A stretch of 64,000 nucleotides of DNA from an uncultured Duncaniella sp. (GCA_910576785.1 CAJTJG010000014.1:24375-88374), one strand, 5' to 3'; positions 42,638 to 52,294 are shown, counted from the first letter of the stretch. The notes: generated from the letters alone by a model not told the origin. Numbers and translations: made by a program.

Positions 42638-42769
42638 CGTGGCGAAATGGACGTCAACCCGACACCCATTCGCAACATACTGATTTTCACCACATTTATG
42701 GTGTAAATTATTTTAACAATACTCAAGAAATTTTAATAGGTAACAATAACTCGACGAACACTGAAGAAA

Positions 42770-43972
42770 ATGAAAGCAATCTCGTCAAAAATCGGCAGCC
42801 TCGGGCTGCTCGTGGCCTCTGCGGCCCTCGCCACCGGATGTTCCGGCAATGCCGACAAGCAGAAGCAGATGGCTGCCATGATGGGCGCGGCACCCCAGAT
42901 AGCTACCGTGACCCTCGCTCCGCAGAACGCAGAGCTGCAGACCACCTTCCCCGCCACTATCAAAGGTAAAACAGACATCGACATCCGTCCGCAGGTGACC
43001 GGTTTCATCACCAAGGTACACGTAGACGAAGGACAGCACGTGCGCAAGGGACAGGTGCTCTTCACACTTGACCAGGTGCAGTTCAACGCAGCCGTCGATC
43101 AGGCCCGCGCACAGCTCAACTCGGCCCAGACAGCTGTCAACACCGCCAAGATGACAGCCGACAACAAGAAAGCTCTTCTCGACAAGAACATCATATCCAC
43201 CTACGAATATCAGCTCGCTGAAAACAGCCTCCGCCAGGCAGAGGCCCAGCTCGCCACAGCCAAAGCCGCTCTGGTCAATGCCCAGAAGAACCTGGCCTAC
43301 ACCGTGGTGACAGCTCCCAGCGATGGCGTGGTGGGAACAATACCCAACCGCGAGGGATCGCTCGCAAGCCCCTCATCGGCCCAGCCCCTCACCACCGTCA
43401 GCGACAACTCGCAGGTATATGCCTACTTCTCGCTCACAGAGAAGGATCTCCTCAACCTCACCGGCGAAGGCAACCGCTCCATGGACGCTGCCATCAAGGC
43501 CATGCCCGAGGTGCAGCTCCGACTCAACGACGGCACACTCTATCCCCTCTCGGGCAAAGTGGCCACCGTGTCGGGTGTGATTGACAACAACACCGGTGCA
43601 TCAAGCGTGCGCGCCCTCTTCAACAACCCCAACGGTGTGCTCCGCAGCGGCGGTACAGGCCAGGTCATCATGCCCGAGAAGCAGGACGGCGTGATCATCA
43701 TACCTCAGAAGGCCACCTTCGAGCTCCAGGACCGCAAATTCGTCTATGTGGTGAACGACTCCAACAAGGTAGTCTCCACCCCCATCATGGTCGAGGCCAA
43801 CAATGACGGCAAGAACTTCATCGTGACCTCCGGTCTCAAAGCCGGCGACCGTATAGCCGTAGAAGGCGTAGGCACCAAGCTCAGCGACGGCGCCGTGATC
43901 ACCCCCGTCGACGCAGCCGCCATGGCCCAGCAGCAGGCCGAGGCCGCACAGCAGGCTCCCGCCCAGAAATAA
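42770..43972 (+). CDS. RND efflux periplasmic adaptor lipoprotein (MexA/AcrA-like)
   Basis: The 400-residue membrane-fusion protein has a lipoprotein-type signal ending ATGCSGN, a barrel-sandwich lipoyl half (TDIDIRPQVTGFITKVHVDEGQHVRKGQVLFTLD), an alpha-hairpin (~95-165, ARAQLNSAQTAVNTAKMTADNKKALLDKNIIS) and the second lipoyl half and beta-barrel (VTAPSDGVVGTIPNREGSLASP). It links the inner-membrane pump encoded 50 bp downstream to the TolC-like channel. The C-terminal tail is Gln/Ala-rich. Confidence 0.94.
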   Translation: MKAISSKIGSLGLLVASAALATGCSGNADKQKQMAAMMGAAPQIATVTLAPQNAELQTTFPATIKGKTDIDIRPQVTGFITKVHVDEGQHVRKGQVLFTLDQVQFNAAVDQARAQLNSAQTAVNTAKMTADNKKALLDKNIISTYEYQLAENSLRQAEAQLATAKAALVNAQKNLAYTVVTAPSDGVVGTIPNREGSLASPSSAQPLTTVSDNSQVYAYFSLTEKDLLNLTGEGNRSMDAAIKAMPEVQLRLNDGTLYPLSGKVATVSGVIDNNTGASSVRALFNNPNGVLRSGGTGQVIMPEKQDGVIIIPQKATFELQDRKFVYVVNDSNKVVSTPIMVEANNDGKNFIVTSGLKAGDRIAVEGVGTKLSDGAVITPVDAAAMAQQQAEAAQQAPAQK

Positions 43973-44022
43973 AACCAATCACCCCCACTACAAGCATCTA
44001 CTACAAGAAGCATCACTAAAAA

Positions 44023-47000
44023 ATGAAATTAGATAGATTCATCAACAGGCCGGTGCTGTCGACGGTGATCTCCATATTCATCGTCCTGCTGGGTCTCATC
44101 GGGCTTTTCTCGCTCCCCGTGACCCAGTTCCCCGACATCGCGCCCCCTACCATCCGTGTGTCCACGACCTATACGGGTGCCAACGCACAGGCCGTGCTCA
44201 ACTCCGTGATCGCACCTCTCGAGGAGTCGATCAACGGCGCCGAGGGCATGACCCACATGGAGTCGACCGCCACCAACACCGGTTCGGCCGACATCACCGT
44301 CTACTTCGAGCAGGGATTCAACCCTGACATGGCTGCCGTCGACGTGCAGAACCGCGTGTCGAAAGCCCTCAACCTCCTCCCTTCCGAGGTGACACAGGTG
44401 GGTGTGCAGACAGCCAAGCGCCAGACCTCCATGCTCCTCAACGTGGCTCTCTATGACAAGAGCGGCCACTACTCCTCCGAGTTCATCGACAACTACGCCA
44501 AGATCAACATTATCCCCCAGCTCCAGCGTGTGTCGGGTGTGGGTGACGTGATGAGCTTCGGCGCCGACTACTCCATGCGTATATGGCTCAAGCCCGACGT
44601 CATGGCCCAGTACGGCCTCGTGCCCTCCGACATCACCTATGCTCTTGCCGAGCAGAACATCGAGGCTGCCCCCGGTGCATTCGGCGAGCAGGGCGACCAG
44701 AGCTTCCAGTACACCATGAAGTACAAGGGCCGTCTCACCACCCCCGAGCAGTTCGAGGACATCGTGGTGGCCGCCAAGCCCACAGGCGAGATACTCCGTC
44801 TGGGCGATGTGGCCAAGGTGGAGCTCGGACGACTCACCTACGGATTCTCCAACTCGCTCAACGGCTACACGGCCACGAGTGCCATCGTGTTCCAGACAGC
44901 CGGTTCGAACGCTACGCAGATCATCAATGACTGTCTCAAGGTGGTCGACGACATGAAGAAAGACCTCCCCGCAGGTCTTGAGTTCGCCATCCCGATGAAC
45001 AACAACGACTTCCTCGACGCGTCCATCCACGAGGTGATCAAGACCCTCATCGAGGCATTCATCCTCGTGTTCTTCGTGGTATACGTCTTCCTCCAGGACA
45101 TCCGCTCCACCATCATCCCCGCCGTGGCCATCCCCGTGGCCCTCGTGGGTACATTCTTCTTCATGAACCTCATCGGGTTCTCCATCAACCTCATCACCCT
45201 CTCGGCCCTCGTGCTCGCCATCGCGATTGTGGTCGACGATGCGATAGTGGTGGTCGAGGCGGTCCACGCCAAACTAGACGTGGGCTACAAGAGCGCCCGC
45301 AAAGCCTCGATCGACGCCATGGGCGAGATAGGCGGCGCCATCATCTCGATCACCCTCGTCATGATGCTCGTGTTCATCCCTGTGTCGTTCATGTCGGGCA
45401 CCACGGGTGTGTTCTACCGTCAGTTCGGTCTCACCATGGCCATAGCCATCGGTCTGTCGGCCCTCAACGCCCTCACCCTCTCGCCGGCCCTCTGCGCCGT
45501 GTTCCTCAAGGGACATGACAACCACGACTCACTCGGCAAACGCATGGGCGATGCCTACAGCGCCGCCGGTCAGGCCGTGGCCTCGCAGGCACGCCGCCGC
45601 TTCACACTCGACCTCCCGCCGCTGGTCACCTTCGCTTTCCTCGCCGCCACCATCACCTTCATGGTACTCGGATGGTACAGCACCGAAGCCGGCGCCCTCA
45701 AGCTCACCATAGCCATCGTAGTGGCCGTAGTCACCATCCTCGGTATCTTCGGCAAACGATTCCACAAAGGCTTTGAGAAGGGCTTCGACAGGATCCTGCG
45801 CAAGTACAACGGCATGACCTCCTTCTTCGTGCGCCACAAGATCCTCTCCTTCTCGCTCGTGGGCGCATCCGTAGCCATCCTCGTATGGCTCATGAGCATC
45901 ACCACATCCACCCTCGTGCCCAGCGAGGACACCGGCGTGCTCTTCTGTATGGTCGACATGCCCCCGGGCACCTCGCAGGAGCGCACCGAAGAGGTGCTCA
46001 ACCAGGTGGACAAGATCCTCGCCTCCGTGCCCGAGATCGAGTACCGAATGAAGATCGCCGGCTACTCCTTCATGGCCGGACAGGGTGCCACCTACGGTAC
46101 ATTCATCATCAAGCTGAAGAACTGGGAGGAGCGCAAGCAGGCCGACCAGACCTCGCAGGCTATTCTCGGCAAGGTATACGGCATCACATCGCAGGCCATC
46201 AAGGACGGCCGCGTGGTGCTCTTCGCCCCGCCTATGATATCCGGCTACTCGCTCACCAACGGTTTCGAGATCAAGATGCAGGACAAAACCGGCGGCGATG
46301 TCAACGACTTCTTCGCCGTGGTGCAGGGCTTCCTGGCCCAGCTCAATGCCCAGCCTGAGGTGCAGGTGGCCTACACAACGTTCAACCCCTCGTTCCCGCA
46401 GTACATGGTGGACATCGACGCCGCCAAGTGCAAGCAGGCAGGACTCTCGCCCCGCGACATCCTCACCACCCTCCAGGGTTACTACGGCGGTATGTACGTG
46501 TCCAACTTCAACCGCTTCGGCAAGATCTACCGTGTGATGATGCAGGCCAACCCCGAATCGCGCGTCAGCCCCGAGACCCTCTCGGCCATCAAGGTGCGCA
46601 ACGGAGCTGAGATGGCATCCATCTCCAACTTCGTCACCCTCACCAAGATCTACGGTCCTGACCTTCTGAACCGCTTCAACATGTTCCAGTCCATCTCCGT
46701 GACCGGACAGCCCGCCGCCGGCTACTCGTCGGGCGACTGTCTCGCCGCCATCGAGCGCGTGGCAGCCGAGACCCTCCCCCCGGGCTACGGCTACGAATAC
46801 TCGGGTATGACACGTGAGGAGGCCTCATCGGGTGCCGGCAGCACCACAGCCGTCATCTTCGGCCTGTGTCTGCTCTTCGTCTACCTGCTCCTCTCGGCCC
46901 AGTATGAGAGCTATCTGCTGCCGTTCTCCGTGATCCTCTCGATACCGTTCGGCCTCATGGGTACATTCATCTTCGCCCAGATCTTCGACATCGCCAACAG

Positions 47001-47406
47001 TATCTACCTGCAGATCGCCCTCATCATGCTCATCGGTCTTCTGGCCAAGAACGCCATCCTCATCGTCGAGTTTGCCGCCGAACGCCGCCGCACCGGCATG
47101 TCCATAGTCAACGCCGCCATCGACGGCGCCAAGGCCCGTCTGCGACCCATCCTCATGACCTCGCTCGCCATGATCATCGGTCTTCTCCCCATGATGTTCG
47201 CCACAGGTGCAGGTGCCAACGGTAACCGCGCACTCGGCACCGGATCAATCGGCGGTATGCTCATCGGTATGATCCTCCAGGTGCTCGTGGTGCCCGCTCT
47301 CTTCGTGATCTTCCAGAAGATCCAGGAGAAGATCACCCCGCTCAAGTGGGAGGATACAGACAACGAGGGTATCGAAAACGAAATCGAGCAGTACTCTGCC
47401 CAGTAA
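44023..47406 (+). CDS. RND multidrug efflux pump, inner-membrane transporter (AcrB-like, HAE1)
   Basis: The 1127-residue pump shows the HAE1 pattern: FINRPVLSTVISIFIVLLGLIGLFSLPVTQFPDIAPPTIRVSTTYTGANAQAV at the start, porter domains, and helix 4 LVLAIAIVVDDAIVVVEAV with the proton-relay Asp pair. It is about 80 residues longer than E. coli AcrB. The extra length sits between helices 6 and 7, at about residues 520-585, where two additional hydrophobic segments (LPPLVTFAFLAATITFMVL and LKLTIAIVVAVVTILGIF) replace the short cytoplasmic loop. It works with the adaptor and outer-membrane genes on either side. Confidence 0.94.
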   Translation: MKLDRFINRPVLSTVISIFIVLLGLIGLFSLPVTQFPDIAPPTIRVSTTYTGANAQAVLNSVIAPLEESINGAEGMTHMESTATNTGSADITVYFEQGFNPDMAAVDVQNRVSKALNLLPSEVTQVGVQTAKRQTSMLLNVALYDKSGHYSSEFIDNYAKINIIPQLQRVSGVGDVMSFGADYSMRIWLKPDVMAQYGLVPSDITYALAEQNIEAAPGAFGEQGDQSFQYTMKYKGRLTTPEQFEDIVVAAKPTGEILRLGDVAKVELGRLTYGFSNSLNGYTATSAIVFQTAGSNATQIINDCLKVVDDMKKDLPAGLEFAIPMNNNDFLDASIHEVIKTLIEAFILVFFVVYVFLQDIRSTIIPAVAIPVALVGTFFFMNLIGFSINLITLSALVLAIAIVVDDAIVVVEAVHAKLDVGYKSARKASIDAMGEIGGAIISITLVMMLVFIPVSFMSGTTGVFYRQFGLTMAIAIGLSALNALTLSPALCAVFLKGHDNHDSLGKRMGDAYSAAGQAVASQARRRFTLDLPPLVTFAFLAATITFMVLGWYSTEAGALKLTIAIVVAVVTILGIFGKRFHKGFEKGFDRILRKYNGMTSFFVRHKILSFSLVGASVAILVWLMSITTSTLVPSEDTGVLFCMVDMPPGTSQERTEEVLNQVDKILASVPEIEYRMKIAGYSFMAGQGATYGTFIIKLKNWEERKQADQTSQAILGKVYGITSQAIKDGRVVLFAPPMISGYSLTNGFEIKMQDKTGGDVNDFFAVVQGFLAQLNAQPEVQVAYTTFNPSFPQYMVDIDAAKCKQAGLSPRDILTTLQGYYGGMYVSNFNRFGKIYRVMMQANPESRVSPETLSAIKVRNGAEMASISNFVTLTKIYGPDLLNRFNMFQSISVTGQPAAGYSSGDCLAAIERVAAETLPPGYGYEYSGMTREEASSGAGSTTAVIFGLCLLFVYLLLSAQYESYLLPFSVILSIPFGLMGTFIFAQIFDIANSIYLQIALIMLIGLLAKNAILIVEFAAERRRTGMSIVNAAIDGAKARLRPILMTSLAMIIGLLPMMFATGAGANGNRALGTGSIGGMLIGMILQVLVVPALFVIFQKIQEKITPLKWEDTDNEGIENEIEQYSAQ

Positions 47407-47422
47407 TCCACTTCCGTTTCCC

Positions 47423-48814
47423 ATGCAAATGAAAATCAAGAATATATCATTGATTCTTGCAACCGCAGTGAGCGCTTCGGCGCTCACCGGTTGCGGGATC
47501 TACAAGAAATACGACGCGGCCAACATGGACTCCGCCCTTGTCAAGGAATATGCCGAGGCTCTGAAGCAGGACACCGACTCGCAGGCGTTCGGCAACCTCC
47601 GCTGGCAGGACGTATTCACCGATCCCGTACTGGCCGACCTCATCAACCGCGCCCTGGCCAACAACAAGGATCTGGCCAACGCCAAACTCAACGTCGACAT
47701 AGCCCACGCCCAGCTCAAGGGAGCCAAGCTGAGCTACCTCCCCTCGGTGGTGCTCAACCCCAACGGAGCCGGAGCATCCTACGCCGGCAGCGACATGTCG
47801 TGGACATATCAGATACCCCTGGCTGTCAACTGGGAGATCGACGTGTTCGGCAAGATCCTCAACGCCAAGCGTACAGCCAAGATGAGCGAGCTGCAGATGC
47901 AGGCCTACGAACAGGCCGTGCGCTCGCAGATCATAGCCGGCGTGGCACAGTGCTATTATTCCATCGCCTCGCTCCAGAGCCAGCTTGACCTCATGAAGCA
48001 GACCGCCGTGCTGTGGAACGAGAGCGTCACCGTGATGCGCAACCTCAAGGAGGCCGGACGCCTCAGAGAGGACGCCGTGGTGCAGAGCCTGGCCCAGTAC
48101 TACAGCATCGAGTCGTCCATCACCGACATAGAGCTGGGTCTCCACGAGGCCAACAACACCCTCTCTCTGCTGCTCAACACCATGCCGCAGACATGGAACA
48201 TCCCCGCATCGGCCAACCTCGAGATGCCGCGCCTGACCCGCACCGAGATCCCCATGTGCGAACTCGCCGCCCGTCCTGACGTGCGTGCCGCCGAGATGCA
48301 GCTTGCCGTGGCCTACTATACCACCGCCTCGGCCCGCGCCGCCTTCTATCCCACGCTCGCTGTGACCGCCAACGGCGGATTCACCAACCTTCTCGGCTCA
48401 TTCATCAAGAATCCCGGCGACTGGTTCATCCAGCTGGCAGGTAGCCTCACAGCACCCCTCTTCTCGCGCGGACAGAACATAGCCCGTCTCGAAGCCTCCA
48501 AGGCACAGCAGAAGCAGGCCCTCAACAACTTCGAATACGCGCTCATGAGCGCATCGGCCGACGTCAGCGACGCCCTCACCACCTATGGCAAGAGCGTCGA
48601 GAAGCAGCAGTGGCTCGCACTCCAGGTGGAGAACCTCGCCAAGGCTGTCGACATCACCGGCGAGCTCCTCATGTTCGACGGATCGACCACCTATCTCGAG
48701 GTGCTCACCGCACAGAAGAATCTCCTCGGGGCGCAGACCGCGCAGATCACCACCAATCTCACCGCCGCGCGCTCCATCATCAACCTCTACCAGAACCTTG
48801 GCGGAGGACGTTAA
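47423..48814 (+). CDS. Efflux outer-membrane channel lipoprotein (TolC/OprM family)
   Basis: The 463-residue protein has a lipobox (SALTGCGIYKKY) and two OEP repeats with the usual elements: WQDVFTDPVLADLINRALANNKDLANAKLNVDIAHAQL, WEIDVFGKILNAKRTA, and in the second half ARPDVRAAEMQLAVAYY and GSLTAPLFSRGQNIARLEASKAQQ. It forms the trimeric outer-membrane exit of the pump. It follows the AcrB-like gene by 16 bp. Confidence 0.94.
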   Translation: MQMKIKNISLILATAVSASALTGCGIYKKYDAANMDSALVKEYAEALKQDTDSQAFGNLRWQDVFTDPVLADLINRALANNKDLANAKLNVDIAHAQLKGAKLSYLPSVVLNPNGAGASYAGSDMSWTYQIPLAVNWEIDVFGKILNAKRTAKMSELQMQAYEQAVRSQIIAGVAQCYYSIASLQSQLDLMKQTAVLWNESVTVMRNLKEAGRLREDAVVQSLAQYYSIESSITDIELGLHEANNTLSLLLNTMPQTWNIPASANLEMPRLTRTEIPMCELAARPDVRAAEMQLAVAYYTTASARAAFYPTLAVTANGGFTNLLGSFIKNPGDWFIQLAGSLTAPLFSRGQNIARLEASKAQQKQALNNFEYALMSASADVSDALTTYGKSVEKQQWLALQVENLAKAVDITGELLMFDGSTTYLEVLTAQKNLLGAQTAQITTNLTAARSIINLYQNLGGGR

Positions 48815-48838
48815 CCACCAACCTAACGCTTCAATATC

Positions 48839-49630
48839 ATGATCAGCGAAAAAGCTCACATCGACCCGTCGGCCAAGATCGGCGACAACGTCACCATCCA
48901 TCCCTTCGCTTATATCGACAAGGATGTGGTGATAGGCGACGGATGCGTCATCATGCCCTTCGCAAGCATTATCCGCGGCACACGCATGGGTAAGAACTGC
49001 AAGGTATACCAGGGCGCAATAGTAGGTGCCGACCCGCAGGACTTCCGTTGGAAAGGCGGCTTCACCTACTGCCACATCGGCGACAACGTCACCATCCGCG
49101 AGAATGTCATCATCAACCGCGGCATCGATCCCAATACCGAGGGCACCAAGATAGGATCCGATTGCTGGCTCATGGCCAACTCCCACGTGGGTCATGACTC
49201 GGTGCTCAAGGGCCGCATCGTGCTCGGCAATAATGTCTCAGTGGCCGGCGATGTCTACATAGGGGAGTGCACCATCCTCTCCTCGAGCGTAGTGGTTCAC
49301 GAAAACTCCAAAATCGGCGACTGGGCCCTCATCAAGGGCGGATGCCGTATCACCGGCAATGTGCCCCCATATTGTATCATGGCCCACAACCCCACCACCT
49401 ATTTCGGTGTCAACGCCACGATACTGCGCAAATCCAACGCCATCTCCGAGGAGCGTGTGGACGATATAGCCAAATGCTACCGCCACGTGTACCAGACGGG
49501 CACATCGGTGTTCAACGCGCTCCACCGCATCGAGGCCGATGTGGATCCCTCGCCCGAACGCGACAATATCCTCTCATTCATCCGCGGCGTGAATCTCAAG
49601 ATCGTAGCCGTGCCCAAGGATCTCGAATGA
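48839..49630 (+). CDS. lpxA: LpxA-like acyl-[ACP]-UDP-GlcNAc O-acyltransferase
   Basis: The 263-residue protein is a left-handed beta-helix of hexapeptide repeats (IDPSAKIGDNVTIHPFAYIDKDVVIGDG...) with an LpxA-type layout: ADPQDFRWKGGFTYCHIGDNVTIRENVIINRG, LMANSHVGHDSV where the catalytic His lies, and a C-terminal helical part. It would add the first acyl chain to UDP-GlcNAc in lipid A synthesis. Several loops differ from textbook LpxA (for example HENSKIGDWALIKGG in place of VHQFVRIG), so a paralogue with another sugar nucleotide is possible. It follows the efflux operon by 24 bp. Confidence 0.75.
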   Translation: MISEKAHIDPSAKIGDNVTIHPFAYIDKDVVIGDGCVIMPFASIIRGTRMGKNCKVYQGAIVGADPQDFRWKGGFTYCHIGDNVTIRENVIINRGIDPNTEGTKIGSDCWLMANSHVGHDSVLKGRIVLGNNVSVAGDVYIGECTILSSSVVVHENSKIGDWALIKGGCRITGNVPPYCIMAHNPTTYFGVNATILRKSNAISEERVDDIAKCYRHVYQTGTSVFNALHRIEADVDPSPERDNILSFIRGVNLKIVAVPKDLE

Positions 49631-49667
49631 CGCAGAGGCATAGTATCGGAATATAAAATTATAGAAC

Positions 49668-49754
49668 GATACAATAAGGAAGAAGAAAGGACGAAGGTGA
49701 CACAGATTCAATTATTTTTCTGTCACCCTCGTCCTTTCTTCTTCCTTTTGTATC
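49668..49754. repeat. Intergenic purine-arm stem-loop, copy E
   Basis: Positions 49668-49702 pair with 49721-49754 over about 33 bp with one bulge and one mismatch (core GGAAGAAGAAAGGACGA). The centre is only 18 nt. It starts 37 nt after the stop of the LpxA-like gene and its right side borders the promoter of the phosphatase gene. Confidence 0.85.
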
Positions 49755-49765
49755 CTTATGTCAAC

Positions 49766-49781
49766 TATCTTTGTATCTTTG
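49766..49781 (+). promoter_or_regulatory. Tandem -7 boxes before the phosphatase gene
   Basis: Two consecutive TATCTTTG motifs (49766-49773 and 49774-49781) directly precede the start codon at 49786. Only the first leaves room for any leader before that ATG; the second would favour the ATG at 49798. Confidence 0.5.
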
Positions 49782-49785
49782 CAGC

Positions 49786-50277
49786 ATGTTTAACAATATG
49801 ATCCCTGAAAGAAAACCCGTGAGAATCCTGTTCGTATGCCTCGGCAACATATGCCGCTCCCCGGCCGCCGAGGGGGTGATGAAAGCACTTGTGGCCGGAC
49901 AAGGGCGCGAGGAGGAATTCGTGATCGACTCCGCCGGCACCGGACGCTACCACATAGGCGATCTGCCCGACCACCGCATGCGCATCCATGCCCGCCGCCG
50001 GGGTCTCGAGCTTACCCACCGGTGCCGCCAGGTGACACAGGACGACTTCTCCGACTTCGACCTGATAATAGGCATGGACGCGTCCAACATGGCCAACCTT
50101 CGAGCCATAGCGCCGTCGCCCGAAGCCGAACGCAAGCTCCACGCCATGGCCGAATGGTTTAATCCCGCCACCACCTACGATCACGTGCCCGATCCTTATT
50201 ACGAAGGCTCCGAGGGCTTCGAGCTTGTGCTTGATCTCCTCGACGAGGCATGCCGCAACCTCCTGTCCGACATATGA
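49786..50277 (+). CDS. Low-molecular-weight protein-tyrosine phosphatase
   Basis: The 163-residue enzyme contains the P-loop VCLGNICRSPAAEG with the nucleophilic Cys and Arg near the N-terminus and the general-acid Asp in VPDPYYEGSEGF. Length is normal. The start at 49786 (MFNNMIPERKPVRILFV) is chosen over an upstream TTG; the ATG at 49798 is also possible given the promoter boxes. LMW phosphatases in bacteria often act on tyrosine kinases of polysaccharide export, but no such kinase is nearby. Confidence 0.9.
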   Translation: MFNNMIPERKPVRILFVCLGNICRSPAAEGVMKALVAGQGREEEFVIDSAGTGRYHIGDLPDHRMRIHARRRGLELTHRCRQVTQDDFSDFDLIIGMDASNMANLRAIAPSPEAERKLHAMAEWFNPATTYDHVPDPYYEGSEGFELVLDLLDEACRNLLSDI

Positions 50278-50300
50278 TGACAAAAGCCATCCCCACACGT

Positions 50301-50364
50301 TATATATAAAAACATCCTATATATAAAAACAATATATAAAAACATCCTATATATAAAAACATCC
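50301..50364. repeat. AT-rich tandem repeat before cdd
   Basis: Four units of TATATATAAAAACATCC or a 15-nt variant: 50301-50317, 50318-50332, 50333-50347 and 50348-50364. First and last are identical 17-mers. It fills most of the gap between the phosphatase stop and the cytidine deaminase ATG at 50381. Confidence 0.9.
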
Positions 50365-50380
50365 TCCATAAATACAACTC

Positions 50381-50854
50381 ATGAAAGACATATCCATCAA
50401 AGTGCCCGTCACAGAAGCCCGCGTCGACGAACTCACCCCTGCCGAACAGGAGCTCGTCAGCCTGGCCCGCAGAGCTTATCTGAGATCATATGCCCCCTAC
50501 AGCCATTTCCATGTAGGTGCGGCCATACTTCTCGACAACGGCGAGATAGTGACCGGCTCCAATCAGGAGAATGCCGCCTACCCGTCGGGGACATGTGCCG
50601 AGCGCACCGCCGCGTTCTATGCCCACTCCACCTATCCCGAAGCCCGGTTCAAAGCCATAGCCATAGCAGCCCGCGGCACTGACGGCGAGGAAATCGAGCT
50701 CCCGGTGGCTCCATGCGGAGCTTGCAGACAAGTGCTGCTCGAATATGAAAAACTCGCCGAGGCCGATGTCAAAGTCATCCTCGTGGGCCGCGACAGGGTA
50801 TACATCCTCCCATCAGTGAGATCAACACTCCCGTTAGCCTTCTCGGAGTTCTGA
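50381..50854 (+). CDS. cdd: Cytidine deaminase
   Basis: The 157-residue enzyme deaminates (deoxy)cytidine in pyrimidine salvage. The substrate stretch YSHFHVGAAILLDNGEIVTGSNQENAAYPSGTCAERTAAFYA contains the zinc Cys and catalytic Glu (CAERTA), and PCGACRQVL gives the other two zinc cysteines. Length matches the homotetrameric class. It is preceded by the four-unit AT repeat. Confidence 0.95.
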   Translation: MKDISIKVPVTEARVDELTPAEQELVSLARRAYLRSYAPYSHFHVGAAILLDNGEIVTGSNQENAAYPSGTCAERTAAFYAHSTYPEARFKAIAIAARGTDGEEIELPVAPCGACRQVLLEYEKLAEADVKVILVGRDRVYILPSVRSTLPLAFSEF

Positions 50855-50899
50855 CAATAAAAGGGGGAGAAAGACGTTTATGTATTACAGCACAACCGT

Positions 50900-52294
50900 A
50901 TGAAAAACATCTTTCTCCCCATCATAGCCATTCTTGTAGTCTTCTGTTGCTCATGCATAGAAGATGGTATCGACACGTCGCCGGCATCGCAGCCTGTATT
51001 CTCGGTGGATACACTCGACATGGGTGTCACCTTCACCGGACAGCCCACCCCGACGAGCAGATTCACCGTGCGCAACCCCCACTCCAAGATCCTCTCCATA
51101 TCACGCATATCGCTGCGCGACGGCGCCGACAAGCGCTTCCGTCTGAATGTCGACGGGTTTGCCGGCACGGAGTTCAACAACGTGGAGATACGTCCCAACG
51201 ACTCGATCTACGTATTTGTAGAGGCCACGCTTCCCGTCAATAGCTCCGCAGCCCTCTCGGAGTGCACATCACTGCTTGACTTCACCACCAACGGTGTGAC
51301 ACGCTCCGTGGTGCTTCTGGCACGCGGACAGGATGTGGACCGCCGCCACGGGGCTGTGATCACCGCTGACACCGTATGGACACCTGAGTACCCCTTCCAG
51401 ATATTCGACTCACTTGTAGTGGCCCCCGGCGCCACACTGACACTGCGTCCAGGCGTCACCCTGCATTTCCATGACAAGGCTTACATGAGAATCTACGGCT
51501 CGCTCCTCACCGAAGGGACAACTGAAGCACCCGTACAGATGTGTGGCGACCGCACGGGCAATGTGGTAGGGTCCATATCGTTCGACCTCATGGCATCACA
51601 GTGGGAAGGGGTGCACTTCGCTCCGGAGAGCCGAGACAACAGACTGTCGCATACCAGCATCCGCAATACTGTGGCGGGCATCGTGGCCGACTCCCTCTCG
51701 CAAGTATCGTTTCTCAACTGCCGTCTGCGCAACTCAGCCGGCTACGCCCTCACCGCCCGATATGCCGACATTTCACTCACAGGTACCGAAGTGGCCGAGG
51801 CCTCATCGGGAGTCATGGCCCTCATGGGAGGCAACATCACAGTAAACCACTGCACCATAGCCAACTACTACCTCTTCTCGGCTCTCGGGGGAGAAGCCGT
51901 GCAGTTCTATCACTGGAACAACGAGAGCGACAACGGCTCGGGCATGCCTCTGATGTCGGCATCGTTCAGCAACACCGTCATCTACGGCAACGGCACTGAC
52001 CTCTCGGAGGGCGACTTCAGCGGTGCGGACATCTACTTCCGCCGCTGCGCGCTCAAGAGCGCCGGCGATGACGACGGCAACTTCATCAACTGCCTGTGGG
52101 ACACCGATCCGCTCTACGGCACCATCCGCGAGGAATATCTCTTCGACTACCGTCTGCGCGAGGGCTCACCGCTCATAGGCGCGGCCGATCCGTCGCTCAC
52201 GCTCCCCGAGGCCGCCACCGATTCCTACGGCGTAAACCGTCTGCCCCAGCCTTCGATAGGCGCTTACCAGATGATGTTTCCCGAAGAAGAATAA
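50900..52294 (+). CDS. Surface/periplasmic lipoprotein with right-handed parallel beta-helix
   Basis: The 464-residue protein begins with a lipoprotein signal (VVFCCSCIED). An N-terminal beta-sandwich (~30-150, SVDTLDMGVTFTGQPTPTSRFTVRNPHSKIL) is followed by a parallel beta-helix from ~165 (LTLRPGVTLHFHDKAYMRIYGSLLTEG; WEGVHFAPESRDNRLSHTSIRNTVAGI; SFLNCRLRNSAGYALTARYADISLTGTEV). It ends PSIGAYQMMFPEEE, a typical end of such Bacteroidetes proteins. No catalytic residues are evident. Confidence 0.83.
   Translation: MKNIFLPIIAILVVFCCSCIEDGIDTSPASQPVFSVDTLDMGVTFTGQPTPTSRFTVRNPHSKILSISRISLRDGADKRFRLNVDGFAGTEFNNVEIRPNDSIYVFVEATLPVNSSAALSECTSLLDFTTNGVTRSVVLLARGQDVDRRHGAVITADTVWTPEYPFQIFDSLVVAPGATLTLRPGVTLHFHDKAYMRIYGSLLTEGTTEAPVQMCGDRTGNVVGSISFDLMASQWEGVHFAPESRDNRLSHTSIRNTVAGIVADSLSQVSFLNCRLRNSAGYALTARYADISLTGTEVAEASSGVMALMGGNITVNHCTIANYYLFSALGGEAVQFYHWNNESDNGSGMPLMSASFSNTVIYGNGTDLSEGDFSGADIYFRRCALKSAGDDDGNFINCLWDTDPLYGTIREEYLFDYRLREGSPLIGAADPSLTLPEAATDSYGVNRLPQPSIGAYQMMFPEEE

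Noticed and set aside
50301..50364. Short CRISPR array
   Set aside because: Units are contiguous, AT-only except for CATCC, with no spacers and no cas genes.
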